Source: Nakamurella panacisegetis
GTDB lineage: Bacteria; Actinomycetota; Actinomycetes; Mycobacteriales; Nakamurellaceae
Direction: 5' to 3'
DNA: 64,000 bases
NCBI RefSeq assembly: GCF_900104535.1
Contig: NZ_LT629710.1
Location: 2,542,001-2,606,000, forward strand
The notes under the pieces were generated by a model. The model was not told where the DNA came from and did not search any database. It saw nothing but the letters and a program-made list of their open reading frames with translations. This document shows, piece after piece, positions 1-11,162 of the stretch; within the stretch, counting starts at the first letter, position 1, and each line of letters starts with the position of its first letter. A program made the translations under genes and the position numbers.

Positions 1-63
1 GGGGCGACGGGGGATGTGGCCGGAGCGACGGGGGATCTGGCCGGGGCGACGGGGGATCTGGCC
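1..63 (+). repeat. 21-nt in-frame tandem repeat, at least 3 copies
   Basis: Three consecutive 21-nt units encode GATGDVA, GATGDLA, GATGDLA inside the methyltransferase gene. They differ by only one or two bases. The array may continue left of the window. Its length is a multiple of three, so copy-number change would keep the frame. Confidence 0.85.
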
Positions 64-576
64 GGGGCGAAGGTGGGGATCGCTCTGGACTCGTCGAAGT
101 TCGCTGCGCGCCGGGCGGCCCATGACCGGCGGGTGCTGAGCGTCGTGGCCGACGCCTGGTCGTCGCTGCCGATCCGGTCGGAGTCGCTCGGTGCCGTGCT
201 GAGCGTGTTCGCGCCGCGCGATCCGTCCGAGGTGCGCCGGGTACTGCGACCCGGCGGTCGGTTGATCGCCGTCACGCCGAACCCGAAGCACCTGGGTGAA
301 CTCCGGGATCGCATAGACATGCTCACCGTCGACGAGGGCAAGGCCGACCGTCTGGTCGCCGCGTTCGACGGACTGCTGACCCCGGTCGGCCACCGCGTGG
401 TCGAGTTCGCGATGAGCCTGACCCGGGCCGATGTCTCCGCCCTGGTCCGGATGGGCCCGAGCGCTCGGCACCTGACCGCGGACGGGTTGGCCGCGCGGGT
501 CGAGGCCCTGCCGGAACCGTTACCGGTCACCGCAACGGTCACCGTGAGCACGTTCGAGAAGCCGGCTGGACGGTAG
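1..576 (+). CDS. RlmA-type 23S rRNA guanine-N1 methyltransferase, C-terminal part
   Basis: The reading frame is open from base 1, so the 5' end lies outside the window. The visible part has the late half of a class I SAM methyltransferase: a LDSSKFAARRAA stretch, a VVADAW motif, then FAPRDPSEVRRVLRPGG followed by a VTPNPKHLGELR segment. That order is typical of RlmA/TlrB enzymes, which methylate G745 or G748 of 23S rRNA. The zinc-binding N-terminus expected in the family would be upstream. The three-fold GATGDLA repeat just before the GIALDSS segment is unusual for the family. Substrate position is inferred from family only. Confidence 0.75.
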   Translation, partial: GATGDVAGATGDLAGATGDLAGAKVGIALDSSKFAARRAAHDRRVLSVVADAWSSLPIRSESLGAVLSVFAPRDPSEVRRVLRPGGRLIAVTPNPKHLGELRDRIDMLTVDEGKADRLVAAFDGLLTPVGHRVVEFAMSLTRADVSALVRMGPSARHLTADGLAARVEALPEPLPVTATVTVSTFEKPAGR

Positions 577-636
577 TTCGGTGTCCACCCGTGGGCGGAC
601 GCCGCTACCGGCCCTGAGTGAGCTGTGAGCGGGAGG

Positions 637-1311
637 TCAGCGCGCCCGGCGGGAAAGACGTTCGGCGTCGAGGATGACGACGCTCTTGCCTTCCAGGCGC
701 AGCCAGCCGCGGTGCCCGAAGTCGGCCAGTGCCTTGTTGACCGTCTCGCGCGAGGCGCCGACCAGCTGGGCCAGTTCCTCCTGCGTCAGGTCGTGGGTGA
801 CCCGGAGGTGACTGCCCTCCTGCTGGCCGAACTGGCGAGCCAGCTGCAGCAATGCCTTGGCCACGCGTCCGGGGACGTCGGTGAAGATCAGGTCGGCGAG
901 GTTGTTGTTGGTGCGCCGGAGACGGCGGGCCAACACGCGGAGCAGCTGTTCGGCGATCTCCGGGCGCTTGGCGATCCATTCCCGCAGAGCGGCGCGGTCC
1001 ATCGTGGCCAGGCGGACGTCGGTGACGGCCGTGGCGCTGGACGTGCGGGGACCGGGGTCGAAGACCGACAGCTCGCCGAACATGTCGGACGGACCCATGA
1101 TGGCCAGCAGATTCTCCCGGCCGTCGGGGGAGTTGCGTCCGAGCTTCACCTTGCCGGACAGGATCACGTAGAGCCGGTCGCCGAGCTCGCCCACCGAGAA
1201 GATCGAGCTACCGCGGGGGTACTCGACCGATTCCAGCTGCGACCCGAGCGCCAACGCGGCATCCGGGTCGACCCCCTGGAAGATGCCGGCCCTGGCAAGG
1301 GTTTCCTCCAC
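637..1311 (-). CDS. crp: Crp/Fnr-family cAMP receptor protein (GlxR/Crp)
   Basis: A 224-aa global transcription regulator of the actinobacterial Crp/GlxR type. It has an N-terminal cyclic-nucleotide domain (about residues 1-115; [16 protein letters not shown] phosphate-binding cassette with Arg-Thr-Ser) and a C-terminal helix-turn-helix ([21 protein letters not shown], about 168-190). The sequence is very close to M. tuberculosis Rv3676 across its length, including [21 protein letters not shown]. The start is GTG at 1311, preceded by a strong AGGAGG. The neighbouring small membrane protein and nth are in the same order as in mycobacteria. It is expected to bind TGTGA-N6-TCACA sites as a dimer. 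Confidence 0.95.
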   Translation of the reverse strand: MEETLARAGIFQGVDPDAALALGSQLESVEYPRGSSIFSVGELGDRLYVILSGKVKLGRNSPDGRENLLAIMGPSDMFGELSVFDPGPRTSSATAVTDVRLATMDRAALREWIAKRPEIAEQLLRVLARRLRRTNNNLADLIFTDVPGRVAKALLQLARQFGQQEGSHLRVTHDLTQEELAQLVGASRETVNKALADFGHRGWLRLEGKSVVILDAERLSRRAR

Positions 1312-1490
1312 GTGTCCTCCTGATCAGCAATTGCCTTCGCGCAGCATTCTTGTCCGCAGACGAGCGAACAGTGCCTACTGGCGGAGCCAGAGATCACATT
1401 CCACCACGGCAACTGCCCTGCGCACACGCTGGGGCGCAAAACGCGCGGGCGTGGCGGGCCGGAGAGCGACGGGTTCGAGCGGTCCCGAGG

Positions 1491-1727
1491 TCAGCCCCGG
1501 CGAACCTTGCGGCCGCGCGGGCGACGGCGCAGCCGGAAGCGGTCGAGCGCACCGGACCAGCCCTCGCGGATCAGGGTGTTGACCTCTTCCGGGCGCGCCT
1601 GGTCGAGGAACTCACCGACCTCGTCCTCGGTGACCAGGGCAGGTCGCAGCCGGTCCTCGACGCGGCTCATCAGCAGCGCGAAGACCATCAGCAGGAGCGG
1701 GAACAGGAGCACCAGGAAGACCGTCAT
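1491..1727 (-). CDS. Small membrane protein (Rv3675-like position)
   Basis: A 78-aa protein. Residues 2-18 (TVFLVLLFPLLLMVFAL) form one hydrophobic segment, followed by an acidic middle and a strongly basic C-terminus ending RRRPRGRKVRRG. I chose the ATG at 1727 because the upstream extension of the open frame is Arg/Pro-rich with no membrane-protein character. It lies between crp and the divergent nth, the place held by the membrane protein Rv3675 in mycobacteria. No catalytic motif is visible and its function is unknown. Confidence 0.7.
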   Translation of the reverse strand: MTVFLVLLFPLLLMVFALLMSRVEDRLRPALVTEDEVGEFLDQARPEEVNTLIREGWSGALDRFRLRRRPRGRKVRRG

Positions 1728-1930
1728 GATCGGGTCATCATCGCATCCGGCGGCCGGTGCCCGGTGGCGGAACGCTCGGATTCGTCGGTCTATCGGGTCA
1801 CTCGGCCGCGACGGTCGGCCAGGAACCAGGGCGGTGTCGCGGCGCCCCGTCCCGGGCCGACCGGCCCCGAAGCGTCCCGGCTCGTCGGCCGCACGGCACT
1901 GATGTCGGTCCCTTGTGGGACGCTGGCATC

Positions 1931-2749
1931 GTGCCAAGGACAACCGGCGATCAGGTCGCCGTCACCGACCCGGTCGCCGTGCCGGTGCGAACCCCGAGGA
2001 TCAAGCGGGCCACCGTGCCGGCCACACCGCTGGCCCGGACGCGCCGGGCCCGCAAGATCGCTGGGCAGCTGGCCCTGGAGTTCCCGGATGCGGTGTGCGA
2101 ACTCGATTTCACCACGCCGCTGGACCTGGCGGTGGCGACCATTCTGTCGGCGCAATGCACCGACGTGCGGGTCAACATGGTGACCCCGGCGCTGTTCGCG
2201 AAGTACCCGGCCGCGGCCGACTATGCCGGGGCCGATCGCGCCGAGCTCGAGGAGATGATCCGGACGACGGGGTTCTTCCGGAACAAGGCGAACTCCATCA
2301 TCGGGTTGGGCCGCGACGTCGTCGAACGGTTCGGCGGCGTGCTGCCCGGGACGCTCGAAGATCTCGTCACGCTGCCCGGCATCGGCCGGAAGACGGCCAA
2401 CGTGATCCTGGGCAACGCATTCGGCGTCCCGGGGATCACCGTCGACACCCACCTCGGGCGGTTGGTCCGCCGCTGGGGCTTGACCACCGAGACGGACGCC
2501 GTCAAGGTCGAGTTCGAGCTCAACGCCATGATTCCGCCGGCCGACTGGACGATGTTCTCCCATCAGGCGATCTATCACGGCCGTCGGGTGTGTCACGCGA
2601 AGAAGCCCGCCTGCGGAGCCTGTTTCATCGCCGATCTGTGTCCGTCCTACGGAGCCGGTCCGGTCGAGCCGGCCCTGGCTGCGCAGCTGGTCGCCGGGCC
2701 GGAGCGTCCGCACCTGCTGGCCCTGGTCGGGCTGGCCGACGAGACGTGA
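1931..2749 (+). CDS. nth: Endonuclease III (DNA glycosylase/AP lyase)
   Basis: Base-excision-repair enzyme removing oxidised pyrimidines. The helix-hairpin-helix [14 protein letters not shown] carries the catalytic Lys (in GRKTA), and VDTH supplies the catalytic Asp. The C-terminal [4Fe-4S] ligands follow the family spacing C-X6-C-X2-C-X5-C ([17 protein letters not shown]). The frame is open upstream of 1931, but that stretch is low-complexity. GTG at 1931 has a GGGA about 10 nt upstream and gives 272 aa; a GTG at 1979 is possible. The 3' end overlaps the next gene (GTGA), which suggests translational coupling with the NUDIX hydrolase and marP. Confidence 0.93.
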   Translation: MPRTTGDQVAVTDPVAVPVRTPRIKRATVPATPLARTRRARKIAGQLALEFPDAVCELDFTTPLDLAVATILSAQCTDVRVNMVTPALFAKYPAAADYAGADRAELEEMIRTTGFFRNKANSIIGLGRDVVERFGGVLPGTLEDLVTLPGIGRKTANVILGNAFGVPGITVDTHLGRLVRRWGLTTETDAVKVEFELNAMIPPADWTMFSHQAIYHGRRVCHAKKPACGACFIADLCPSYGAGPVEPALAAQLVAGPERPHLLALVGLADET

Positions 2750-3507
2750 CCGACGCGTCTCGGGGCGACTTCCTTCGGGTGGGCCGCCGGCTCGTCGCCG
2801 ACGACCTGGTGCCCGCGTGGATGGCCCGATTGGTGCGACGGATCGACGGAGCCACCATCGAGGACCTGCTTCCGCGGCCGGCCCTGAGTGCTCCGCAGGT
2901 GGCACGGCGCAGCGCGGTGCTGATGCTCTTCGCGGACGGGCCGGCCGGGCCCGATCTCCTTCTCACCGAGCGGGCCGGCACCCTGCGATCGCACGCCGGA
3001 CAACCGGCTTTCCCGGGCGGCAAGCAGGACGGGGACGAGGACGCGGTGACCACCGCGCTCCGGGAGGGAGCCGAGGAGACGGGGCTGGATCCGGCGACCG
3101 TGCTGCCCGTCGCGTTGCTCCCGGAACTCTTCCTGGGGGTCACCGGATTCCTGGTCGCCCCGGTCCTGGCGTACTGGCCTTCACCCGGCCCGGTGGCCCC
3201 CGTCGATCCGGGCGAGACCACCGCTGTCGCCCGGGTACCGGTGTCGGAGCTGGCTGATCCGGCCCGACGCGGACGGGTCCGGCATCCGAGCGGGTATGTC
3301 GGCCCGGCCTTCGAGGTGGCCGGGCTGGTCGTCTGGGGCTTCACCGCGGGCCTGGTCGAGGCACTCCTGGATCTCGGTGGCTGGGCGGTGCCGTGGGATC
3401 AGGAGCGCTACATCGACCTGCCGGAATCGGGTGGGAAACTGACCGATCCCGAGGCCGGGCACCTGGGAGACAACGAACCCACTGACGAAACGTCTGTCAC
3501 CACGTGA
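2746..3507 (+). CDS. NUDIX hydrolase, CoA pyrophosphatase type (Rv3672c-like)
   Basis: A 253-aa NUDIX protein. The NUDIX box is complete: G-X5-E starting at GGKQDGDE, then REGAEETGL. The PAFPGGKQD segment just before it is characteristic of the CoA-diphosphatase branch (NUDT7/8, YeaB), which cleaves CoA to phosphopantetheine and 3',5'-ADP. The start GTG at 2746 overlaps the nth stop, and the stop overlaps the marP start, so the three genes form a tight operon as in M. tuberculosis (Rv3674c-Rv3671c), although the thioredoxin-like Rv3673c homologue is absent here. Exact substrate is inferred. Confidence 0.85.
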   Translation: MTDASRGDFLRVGRRLVADDLVPAWMARLVRRIDGATIEDLLPRPALSAPQVARRSAVLMLFADGPAGPDLLLTERAGTLRSHAGQPAFPGGKQDGDEDAVTTALREGAEETGLDPATVLPVALLPELFLGVTGFLVAPVLAYWPSPGPVAPVDPGETTAVARVPVSELADPARRGRVRHPSGYVGPAFEVAGLVVWGFTAGLVEALLDLGGWAVPWDQERYIDLPESGGKLTDPEAGHLGDNEPTDETSVTT

Positions 3508-4688
3508 CCTTCGTCGACGCCCTGGTGATCGCGCTCCTGCTCGGGGCCGCGTGGTCGGGATACCGGCGCGGGTTCATCAATGCCTCGATCGGTCTGATCG
3601 GCGCGATCGGCGGTGCCGTCATCGGGATCAAGATCGCCCCCGTGCTGATGAGCCACATCAGTGACAGCGCGGCCAAGGTCGCGGCCGGCGTCGCGTGCGT
3701 CGTCCTCGGCATCGGCATCGGCGAGATCGCCGGTGCCGCTCTCGGCCGCGCGCTCTCCGAGCGGGTCACCTGGCGGCCGGCGATGGCCCTCGACCGCGGA
3801 TTGGGGCTGGTCGGGAACACGCTGGCCGTCCTGGTGGTCGCCTGGATGATCGCCCTGCCGCTCGGGTCGGTGCCGTTCCCCTGGCTGGCGTCGGCGGTCC
3901 GGTCGTCGGCGGTGCTGGGTGCGGTCGACAAGGTGATGCCCGACGGCGCCCGCAACATCTCCACCCGCATGCGGCAGTTGTTCGACGAGTCCGGGTTCCC
4001 GGCCATCCTCGACCCGCTGACCCCCACCCCGGACGTGCAGGTCGGCGTGCCGGACTCGACGCTCGGGTCCTCCGCCGTGCTGAAGAAGGCCGGACAGTCG
4101 GTGCTCAAGGTCCGCGGCGCCGCCCCGTCCTGCTCGCGCCGGATCGAAGGCTCCGGTTTCGTCATCGCTCCGGGGAAGCTGCTGACCAACGCGCACGTGG
4201 TCGCCGGAACCGACAAGGTCACGGTGGAGGAGGGCACCAAGACGCTCGATGCGACGGTGGTCGTCTACGACCCGAACCGTGACCTCGCGGTGCTCGACGT
4301 GCCCGGCATGACCAGGAAGGCGCTGGTCTTCGACCGGACACCGGCGAAGGCCCCGGATTCGGCGGCCCCGGCCGGCTATCCGCTGGACGGCCCGTTCACC
4401 ATCACTCCGGGCCGGATCCGCAGCCGGATCACGCTCAGCGGTCCGAACATCTATTCGTCGGCCACCGTGACCCGCGACGTGTACACGCTGCGCGCCAATG
4501 TGCGCGCCGGCAACTCGGGCGGACCACTGCTCGCCGCCGACGGCACCGTCCTCGGCGTGGTGTTCGGCGCCGCCATCGACAAGCCGGACATCGGCTTCGC
4601 ACTCACCACGGCCGAGGTGGCGCCGGTCGTCGCCCGGGGCCTGGTCGACGACACCCCGGCGGCCACCGGCGCCTGCACGGCCGACTAG
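3504..4688 (+). CDS. marP: MarP-like membrane serine protease (CvpA domain + trypsin fold)
   Basis: A 394-aa protein. Residues 1-120 form a CvpA/colicin V-type membrane domain with about four hydrophobic helices. A linker leads to an extracytoplasmic trypsin-like protease. The catalytic triad is visible: His about 231 (TNAHVV), Asp about 260 (RDLAVLDV), Ser about 336 (RAGNSGGPLL). The PSCSRRIEGSGF entry to the protease matches MarP (Rv3671c), which is required for acid resistance in M. tuberculosis and cleaves cell-wall hydrolases there. It overlaps the NUDIX gene by GTGA. A convergent hydrolase gene follows after 12 bp. Confidence 0.92.
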   Translation: MTFVDALVIALLLGAAWSGYRRGFINASIGLIGAIGGAVIGIKIAPVLMSHISDSAAKVAAGVACVVLGIGIGEIAGAALGRALSERVTWRPAMALDRGLGLVGNTLAVLVVAWMIALPLGSVPFPWLASAVRSSAVLGAVDKVMPDGARNISTRMRQLFDESGFPAILDPLTPTPDVQVGVPDSTLGSSAVLKKAGQSVLKVRGAAPSCSRRIEGSGFVIAPGKLLTNAHVVAGTDKVTVEEGTKTLDATVVVYDPNRDLAVLDVPGMTRKALVFDRTPAKAPDSAAPAGYPLDGPFTITPGRIRSRITLSGPNIYSSATVTRDVYTLRANVRAGNSGGPLLAADGTVLGVVFGAAIDKPDIGFALTTAEVAPVVARGLVDDTPAATGACTAD

Positions 4689-4700
4689 TGACCGGCTGCG

Positions 4701-5675
4701 TCAGACCGACGAGCTCAAGAACGCAGCGATCCGGGCGTTTACGATGCCGGGCGCTTCCTCGGCCGGGTAGTGGCCGACTCCCGGAATGACCTCGAAGGTG
4801 TAGGCACCGGCGCACTGGTCCTTCGTGCCGCGAAGCGCGGCGGCCGGGGTGAACCGGTCGCCCTCGCCGACCAGATGCAGCACCGGAGCGGTCAGCGGGC
4901 GGGCCAGCGCCTCGCGGTGCCGGTGACCGTCAGAGCGATACGGCGACCGGGCGACCCACCGCAATGGTTCGATCGCGCCGCGCGCGGCGCCGGGCGTCAC
5001 GATGGCCCGCCTCATCCCGGCGATGGTCCGGGTGAAGTCCGTGGAGGCGGCCCACGCCGGCCCGGCGTGCGAGCGGACGATCCGTTCCAGCAGCGATCCA
5101 CCCGAGGCGGCCAGCCGCCGGTCGGGTGCGATCGGCAGCGCGGCGAAGGTCAGCAGGCGCCCGTACGGGTCGGTCCGGACGGGACGGCGCAGCCGCGCCA
5201 TCCGACCGGGGTGCGGGGCACTGATGGCGACGACCGATCGAACCAGGTCCGGGTACATGATCGCGGTGTTGAACGCGAGCACGCCGCCGTAACCCTGACC
5301 GACGAGGATCGCCTCCCGCTCGCCCAGGGCGCGGATCATCCCCGCGACGTCGGCGGCCAGCGTGAACGCGTCATATCCGCGCGGTGGTTTGTCGGAATCC
5401 CCGGCGCCGCGCAGGTCCGCGGCGACGGCGTGATGTCCGGCTTCGGCCAGGTCCGGCAGTTGGTGACGCCAGTTCGTCCAGATTCCGCCGAAGCCGTGCA
5501 GCATCAGCACCAACGGGCCGGTGCCGGCCGAGACCAGATGGAACCGAATGCCGTTGGCGCTGACCGACCGGTGGGCCAGGGCGGCCGAGTTGTTGGTGAC
5601 GGATGCCGCGGTCACCGGCGGAAGTGGAGGTCGAGACGGAGCCCTGGCCAGATCGACCGGATCGCCCGGGTTCAC
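4701..5675 (-). CDS. Alpha/beta-fold hydrolase, EphE-like, with no visible nucleophile
   Basis: A 324-aa alpha/beta hydrolase in the genomic position of ephE (Rv3670). The oxyanion-hole motif HGFGG, the acid (VGEGDRFTP) and the catalytic His (GVGHYPAEEAP) are present. The nucleophile elbow reads VGQGYGG, where epoxide hydrolases have VGHDWGG. The Asp/Ser position is a Gly (codon GGT), so the protein may be catalytically inactive or use another chemistry. I chose GTG at 5675 because it overlaps the upstream stop by GTGA; GTG at 5615 is the alternative. It is convergent with marP. Confidence 0.8.
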   Translation of the reverse strand: MNPGDPVDLARAPSRPPLPPVTAASVTNNSAALAHRSVSANGIRFHLVSAGTGPLVLMLHGFGGIWTNWRHQLPDLAEAGHHAVAADLRGAGDSDKPPRGYDAFTLAADVAGMIRALGEREAILVGQGYGGVLAFNTAIMYPDLVRSVVAISAPHPGRMARLRRPVRTDPYGRLLTFAALPIAPDRRLAASGGSLLERIVRSHAGPAWAASTDFTRTIAGMRRAIVTPGAARGAIEPLRWVARSPYRSDGHRHREALARPLTAPVLHLVGEGDRFTPAAALRGTKDQCAGAYTFEVIPGVGHYPAEEAPGIVNARIAAFLSSSV

Positions 5676-6157
5676 CGCGCGGCGGGCGGCTCGGAATGCT
5701 TGGCCGCCGACTTCAGCGTCGAGGCGGTCTCGGACAGGGTCGAGATGGTGCGCTCGGGCTTCTTGACCTTCTTGACCTTCTTGATGCCGAGGAAGGCCAG
5801 CAACCCCACCATCGCCAGCATGGCACCGAACACGATGGTGAAAGCGGCCCACCGCGGCAGCCAGATGTCCAGGATCTCGCCGATCATGAACCAGAAGAAG
5901 AACAGGCTGAACAACCCGATCACACCGGCCACGATGAAGAAAACGGCACCGGTCAGAGCGGTCTTGACCGAGGCGGCGACCTCCAACTTGGCCAGTTCGA
6001 TCTCGGCCCGGACCAGCGTCGACATCTGCACCGTGGCGTCTTTGACGAGGGCTCCGATGGACGCGCTCGTGTCGACATCGGGCTCGGCGACCAACCCGAT
6101 CGCCGGACGGCCGGTGTTCCCGCCGTAGTTGACGGGCGGCTGCGGGGTGCCTGACAT
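5672..6157 (-). CDS. Phage-holin-family/DUF1469-type membrane protein (Rv3669 position)
   Basis: A 161-aa protein with a soluble N-terminus (about 1-60, amphipathic ALVKDATVQMSTLVRAEIELAKLEV) followed by two strongly hydrophobic helices (about 70-95 and 103-125) and a Lys-rich tail (KKVKKVKKPE). This is the usual layout of the actinobacterial putative holin family (Phage_holin_3_6, formerly DUF1469). ATG at 6157 is preceded by GAGGGA at 7 nt; a GTG two codons upstream is also possible. The gene is translationally coupled to the EphE-like hydrolase. It is not evidence of a prophage here: the gene is syntenic core sequence. Confidence 0.78.
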   Translation of the reverse strand: MSGTPQPPVNYGGNTGRPAIGLVAEPDVDTSASIGALVKDATVQMSTLVRAEIELAKLEVAASVKTALTGAVFFIVAGVIGLFSLFFFWFMIGEILDIWLPRWAAFTIVFGAMLAMVGLLAFLGIKKVKKVKKPERTISTLSETASTLKSAAKHSEPPAAR

Positions 6158-6355
6158 GGTCACGTCCCTCTCTCAAAGGTTCCTGCTGCTCGTTCTGGGA
6201 CACCGGCACATGGCCGGCCGATGCATCGGGTGGAGCTGACCGCCGCACTGCGGGCTCGAGGGTTCATCGTGCCATGTCGCGCGGCCGTCTCGGTCCTTCG
6301 CCCCACGGCGCCGGGCCGAGGATCGGTGCCGCCCCGGGCGGTTGGTGTTCGGGGC

Positions 6356-7576
6356 TCAGCTCACGCCGATGGCGATCCGTGGGTGACCGCCGGGCTTGAG
6401 CCATTGCATGATCTTGACCAGGGTTCCCTGATCGATGGAAACGCAACCGGCCGTCGGGCCGCCGTCGGTGACGTGCAGGAAGAAGGCGCTGCCACCGCCG
6501 GGCACGCCGGCGGTGTTGACGTTCATCACGACGGCGTAGTTGTAGTACGGGACCTCGTAGTACAGGTGCTCGCTGCTGCCGCCGGGGGAGGACGAGCTCC
6601 GGACGTGCCGGTTGTACGTGGGCGAATCCGGGTTCTCGTCCCACCAATCGAGCGGGTCGGTCCGGAAGTAGGACAGGCCCGTCCCGGGGTTGGAGCTACG
6701 GCCGAAGGCCTGGGTCAGGGTCCAGGTGCCGGCTGGGGTGCGCGAGCTGTACTCGCTGGGGGCGCCGACGCCGTCCTGGCCCAGATGGGCGGTGACGGGC
6801 CCGAACTTCCTGGCCCACGACCCGTTGGTCTGCTTCTGCCAGGCGATCAGGGTGGCCGTGGTGGAGTACCGCGATGAAGCGCTGACGGTGATGATCTGCG
6901 TCGCATTGCCCACTGTCACCGGGATGCTGGCCTTCGGCGCGGTGGTCGACGCCTGGACGGGGGCGGGGGTGGTCGTCGGCTTGGGGGTGGCCGTCGGCTT
7001 GGGGGTGGTCCTGACGGTGGGCTTCGGCGCCACCGACGTTGTTCGGGCGGGCGGCCGCGGCGCCGTCGACGCGGCAACCGGTTTCGGGGTGGTCCGGGCG
7101 GTGACGACCGGCTTGGGCGAGGCCACGGGTGTCGGGGCGGCGGTGGACGACGTCGGCGCTGCGGCGCTGGACGTCGTCACCGTGGGCGTCGACGGAACGG
7201 CGGCGACGGCGGGCGCCGGTGTCGTCGCGTCGCGTGTGGTGGTCGGGGGAGCGACGGGGCGGGGGATCGCGGTCGATCGAACCACCGGCAGGCTGGACGA
7301 GCGGCTCGCCGCGGACGTGGACGCCGACCGGGTGGACGAGTTCGCGAAGCTCGTCGTCGGTGCCAGGTTCGGGACGAAGATCTGACTGGAGCCGGCCGCG
7401 AGGGTAGGGCCCGAGGGCGACACGGGGCTCGATGACGACACCGGCAGGGCCACGTCCGACGGACGGTTCTTCTCGGCCGAGCCGGACGGGACAGCGGCCG
7501 GCAGGACATAGATGGCGCCGACCACGGTGAGGACAGCGGTGACCGACAGCACCAGCTTCTTGATCACAGGCGTCAC
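6356..7576 (-). CDS. Secreted L,D-transpeptidase-like (YkuD-fold) protein
   Basis: A 406-aa protein. Residues 7-28 form a signal or anchor helix. A very long Ser/Thr/Pro/Ala-rich linker runs to about residue 215 (repeated TTPKPTATPKP units) and would span the wall. The catalytic domain ends with HVTDGGPTAGCVSID, His about 368 and Cys about 378, matching the YkuD/ErfK catalytic motif. Enzymes of this type make 3-3 peptidoglycan cross-links or attach proteins to the wall. The start is GTG at 7576 with GGTGGGA upstream; a downstream GTG at 7567 is possible. It is unrelated in sequence to the flanking metabolic genes. Confidence 0.82.
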   Translation of the reverse strand: MTPVIKKLVLSVTAVLTVVGAIYVLPAAVPSGSAEKNRPSDVALPVSSSSPVSPSGPTLAAGSSQIFVPNLAPTTSFANSSTRSASTSAASRSSSLPVVRSTAIPRPVAPPTTTRDATTPAPAVAAVPSTPTVTTSSAAAPTSSTAAPTPVASPKPVVTARTTPKPVAASTAPRPPARTTSVAPKPTVRTTPKPTATPKPTTTPAPVQASTTAPKASIPVTVGNATQIITVSASSRYSTTATLIAWQKQTNGSWARKFGPVTAHLGQDGVGAPSEYSSRTPAGTWTLTQAFGRSSNPGTGLSYFRTDPLDWWDENPDSPTYNRHVRSSSSPGGSSEHLYYEVPYYNYAVVMNVNTAGVPGGGSAFFLHVTDGGPTAGCVSIDQGTLVKIMQWLKPGGHPRIAIGVS

Positions 7577-7683
7577 ATTAATCCCACCAGCACCACCGAC
7601 AACAGCCCGGATGAGTAATTGTCAACCCGACACGCTGAGACTTCACCTGTCCGGTTGACCGGACCGTGGGCGACTCGGGCACT

Positions 7684-7714
7684 CTCGCGAGCGGGGCGCG
7701 ACCCCGCCCGCGAG
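7684..7714. terminator. Hairpin terminator at the acs 3' end
   Basis: A 13-bp stem (CTCGCGAGCGGGG with its complement, one mismatch) and a 5-nt loop lie just beyond the acs stop. No T-tract follows, as is common in actinobacteria. Confidence 0.6.
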
Positions 7715-7730
7715 TGCCGAGCAGTCGCGC

Positions 7731-9731
<2,001 letters not shown>

Positions 9732-10021
9732 CGGGTGTCTCCCTGTTCGACAGCGGTGTCGGCTGGTGCGGTGTGCGCCTGGCCCGATATGACGCGACGA
9801 CTGCGTCGCGCGACGCGGCCCAGGTCGGCCCGGTGGCCCTGCCTCGCGACGCACGGACGCCAACGAGCCACCTTCCCACCAGCAAACTATCGGGGAGCCC
9901 GGACAGTGCCCGGGGCGGGGTGGTCAGTTCGCGCCACCGGCTCCGTCTCGTCGCGGGAGGCACGGCGCGGCGTGGTCGCGGCCTGGGGAGCAGACCCCGG
10001 CGACCTGACTACCGTGAGCGG

Positions 10022-10750
10022 GTGACCTCGACGCCCTGGCCTGATCTGTTGGCGCTGCCCGGCGTGCCGGAGGCGGTGTCCAGGGCCCGCACGGCCATCG
10101 AGCAGGTTCACCGTCATCCGGCCAACCGACGAGGGTGGCCCCGGACCTCGGCGGCGGCGTCGGTCCGCGCGGCCCGGGCCTCGGCGATGCTGGATGGCGG
10201 GTCCGGCGAGATCGACCCGGCCGCGGCGTCGGTGAGCGATCCGGTCCTGGCCGGTGCCCTTCGGGTGGCCGCAGCCATCGGCGGCCTGGTCCCGGTCTGG
10301 GAACGGGCGCCGCTGCAAGCGCTGGCTCGCCTGCACACCCTGGCCGCCGCCGATCTGAGCCACCCTGACCTCCTGGGACGGCCGGCCCCCGACCGGCCGG
10401 ACCTCGCCGCACGTCTGTCCGCGCTGGCTCAGACGGTGCTGGCGGCGCCCTGGCCGGCTCCGGTGATGGTGGCGGTGGTGCACGGCGAAATCCTCGACCT
10501 ACGGCCCTTCGGAACGGCCGACGGAGTGGTGGCCCGAGCTGCCGCCCGGCTGACGCTGATCAGTTCGGGACTCGACCCGCACGGCCTCACGACGCCCGAA
10601 GTCGGGCACCTCCGTGTGGGTTCGGTCTATCCCGAGTCGGCGGCCGCATTCGCCGACGGATCCGGGGTGGCCGCGTGGATCGTGCATGTCAGCGCTGCCC
10701 TGGAAGCCGGGGCGCGGGAGGGCACCTCCATCGCCGAGGCGGCGAACTGA
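10022..10750 (+). CDS. Degenerate Fic-like protein (actinobacterial family next to acs/ssd)
   Basis: A 242-aa protein. An N-terminal SVRAARASAMLDGGSGEI segment resembles the auto-inhibitory helix region of Fic proteins. VHGEILDLRPFGTADGVVARAAARL occupies the place of the Fic active site HPFxxGNGR, but the His and the Asn-Gly are not conserved, so AMP-transfer activity is doubtful. Such genes are found between acs and ssd in many actinobacteria (Rv3662c-like), often annotated as oxidoreductase without evidence. GTG at 10022 was chosen because it begins the recognisable TPWPDLLALPGVPEAV N-terminus. Confidence 0.65.
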   Translation: MTSTPWPDLLALPGVPEAVSRARTAIEQVHRHPANRRGWPRTSAAASVRAARASAMLDGGSGEIDPAAASVSDPVLAGALRVAAAIGGLVPVWERAPLQALARLHTLAAADLSHPDLLGRPAPDRPDLAARLSALAQTVLAAPWPAPVMVAVVHGEILDLRPFGTADGVVARAAARLTLISSGLDPHGLTTPEVGHLRVGSVYPESAAAFADGSGVAAWIVHVSAALEAGAREGTSIAEAAN

Positions 10751-11124
10751 CGTCGCGACGGACGAAGCTCAGGGGCGGTCGGGCCGTTTCCGCGGCCTTC
10801 GCGGAGGAGGGTCGGGACCCGACAGATCGAGGTGTGTCGATGTATGCGCGTGCATCGAGACCGGGTGTCACGGGGGTGAAGCGCATCACCGTGCTCAAAC
10901 GCCTCAACGAAGCCAGGGCCGAAAGATGGAAAGTGCATGACCCGTACGAGTGAGGCCTTTCGATCTGTTGACAATGGGCGCTTCAACCGGCCGGCCTTAC
11001 CGCTCAGACAGCTGAGGACGTCCGCCGATGCGATTCTCTCGGTGAACGCGCGGACACCCATCGTGATGTGTCCCAGGCTGATTCGCGGGCGTGGGGCCGC
11101 CGGGGAGCAGGAGGACCGGAAAAC

Positions 11125-11162
11125 AAAGACGGCACTCCATCCGAGGATGAAGTGCCGTCTTT
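11125..11162. terminator. Rho-independent-type terminator hairpin
   Basis: A perfect 12-bp stem (AAAGACGGCACT with AGTGCCGTCTTT) and a 14-nt loop that can itself pair. A-run on one side, TTT on the other, so it could work in both directions. It ends whatever transcript crosses 10.97-11.1 kb. Confidence 0.7.

Noticed and set aside
1312-1490. Crp self-regulatory site upstream of crp
   Set aside because: Only a TCACA half-site (near 1393) is visible; no TGTGA at the right spacing.
5672-6157. Holin-family gene as a prophage mark
   Set aside because: It is in a conserved core position (Rv3669) and coupled to the ephE-like gene.
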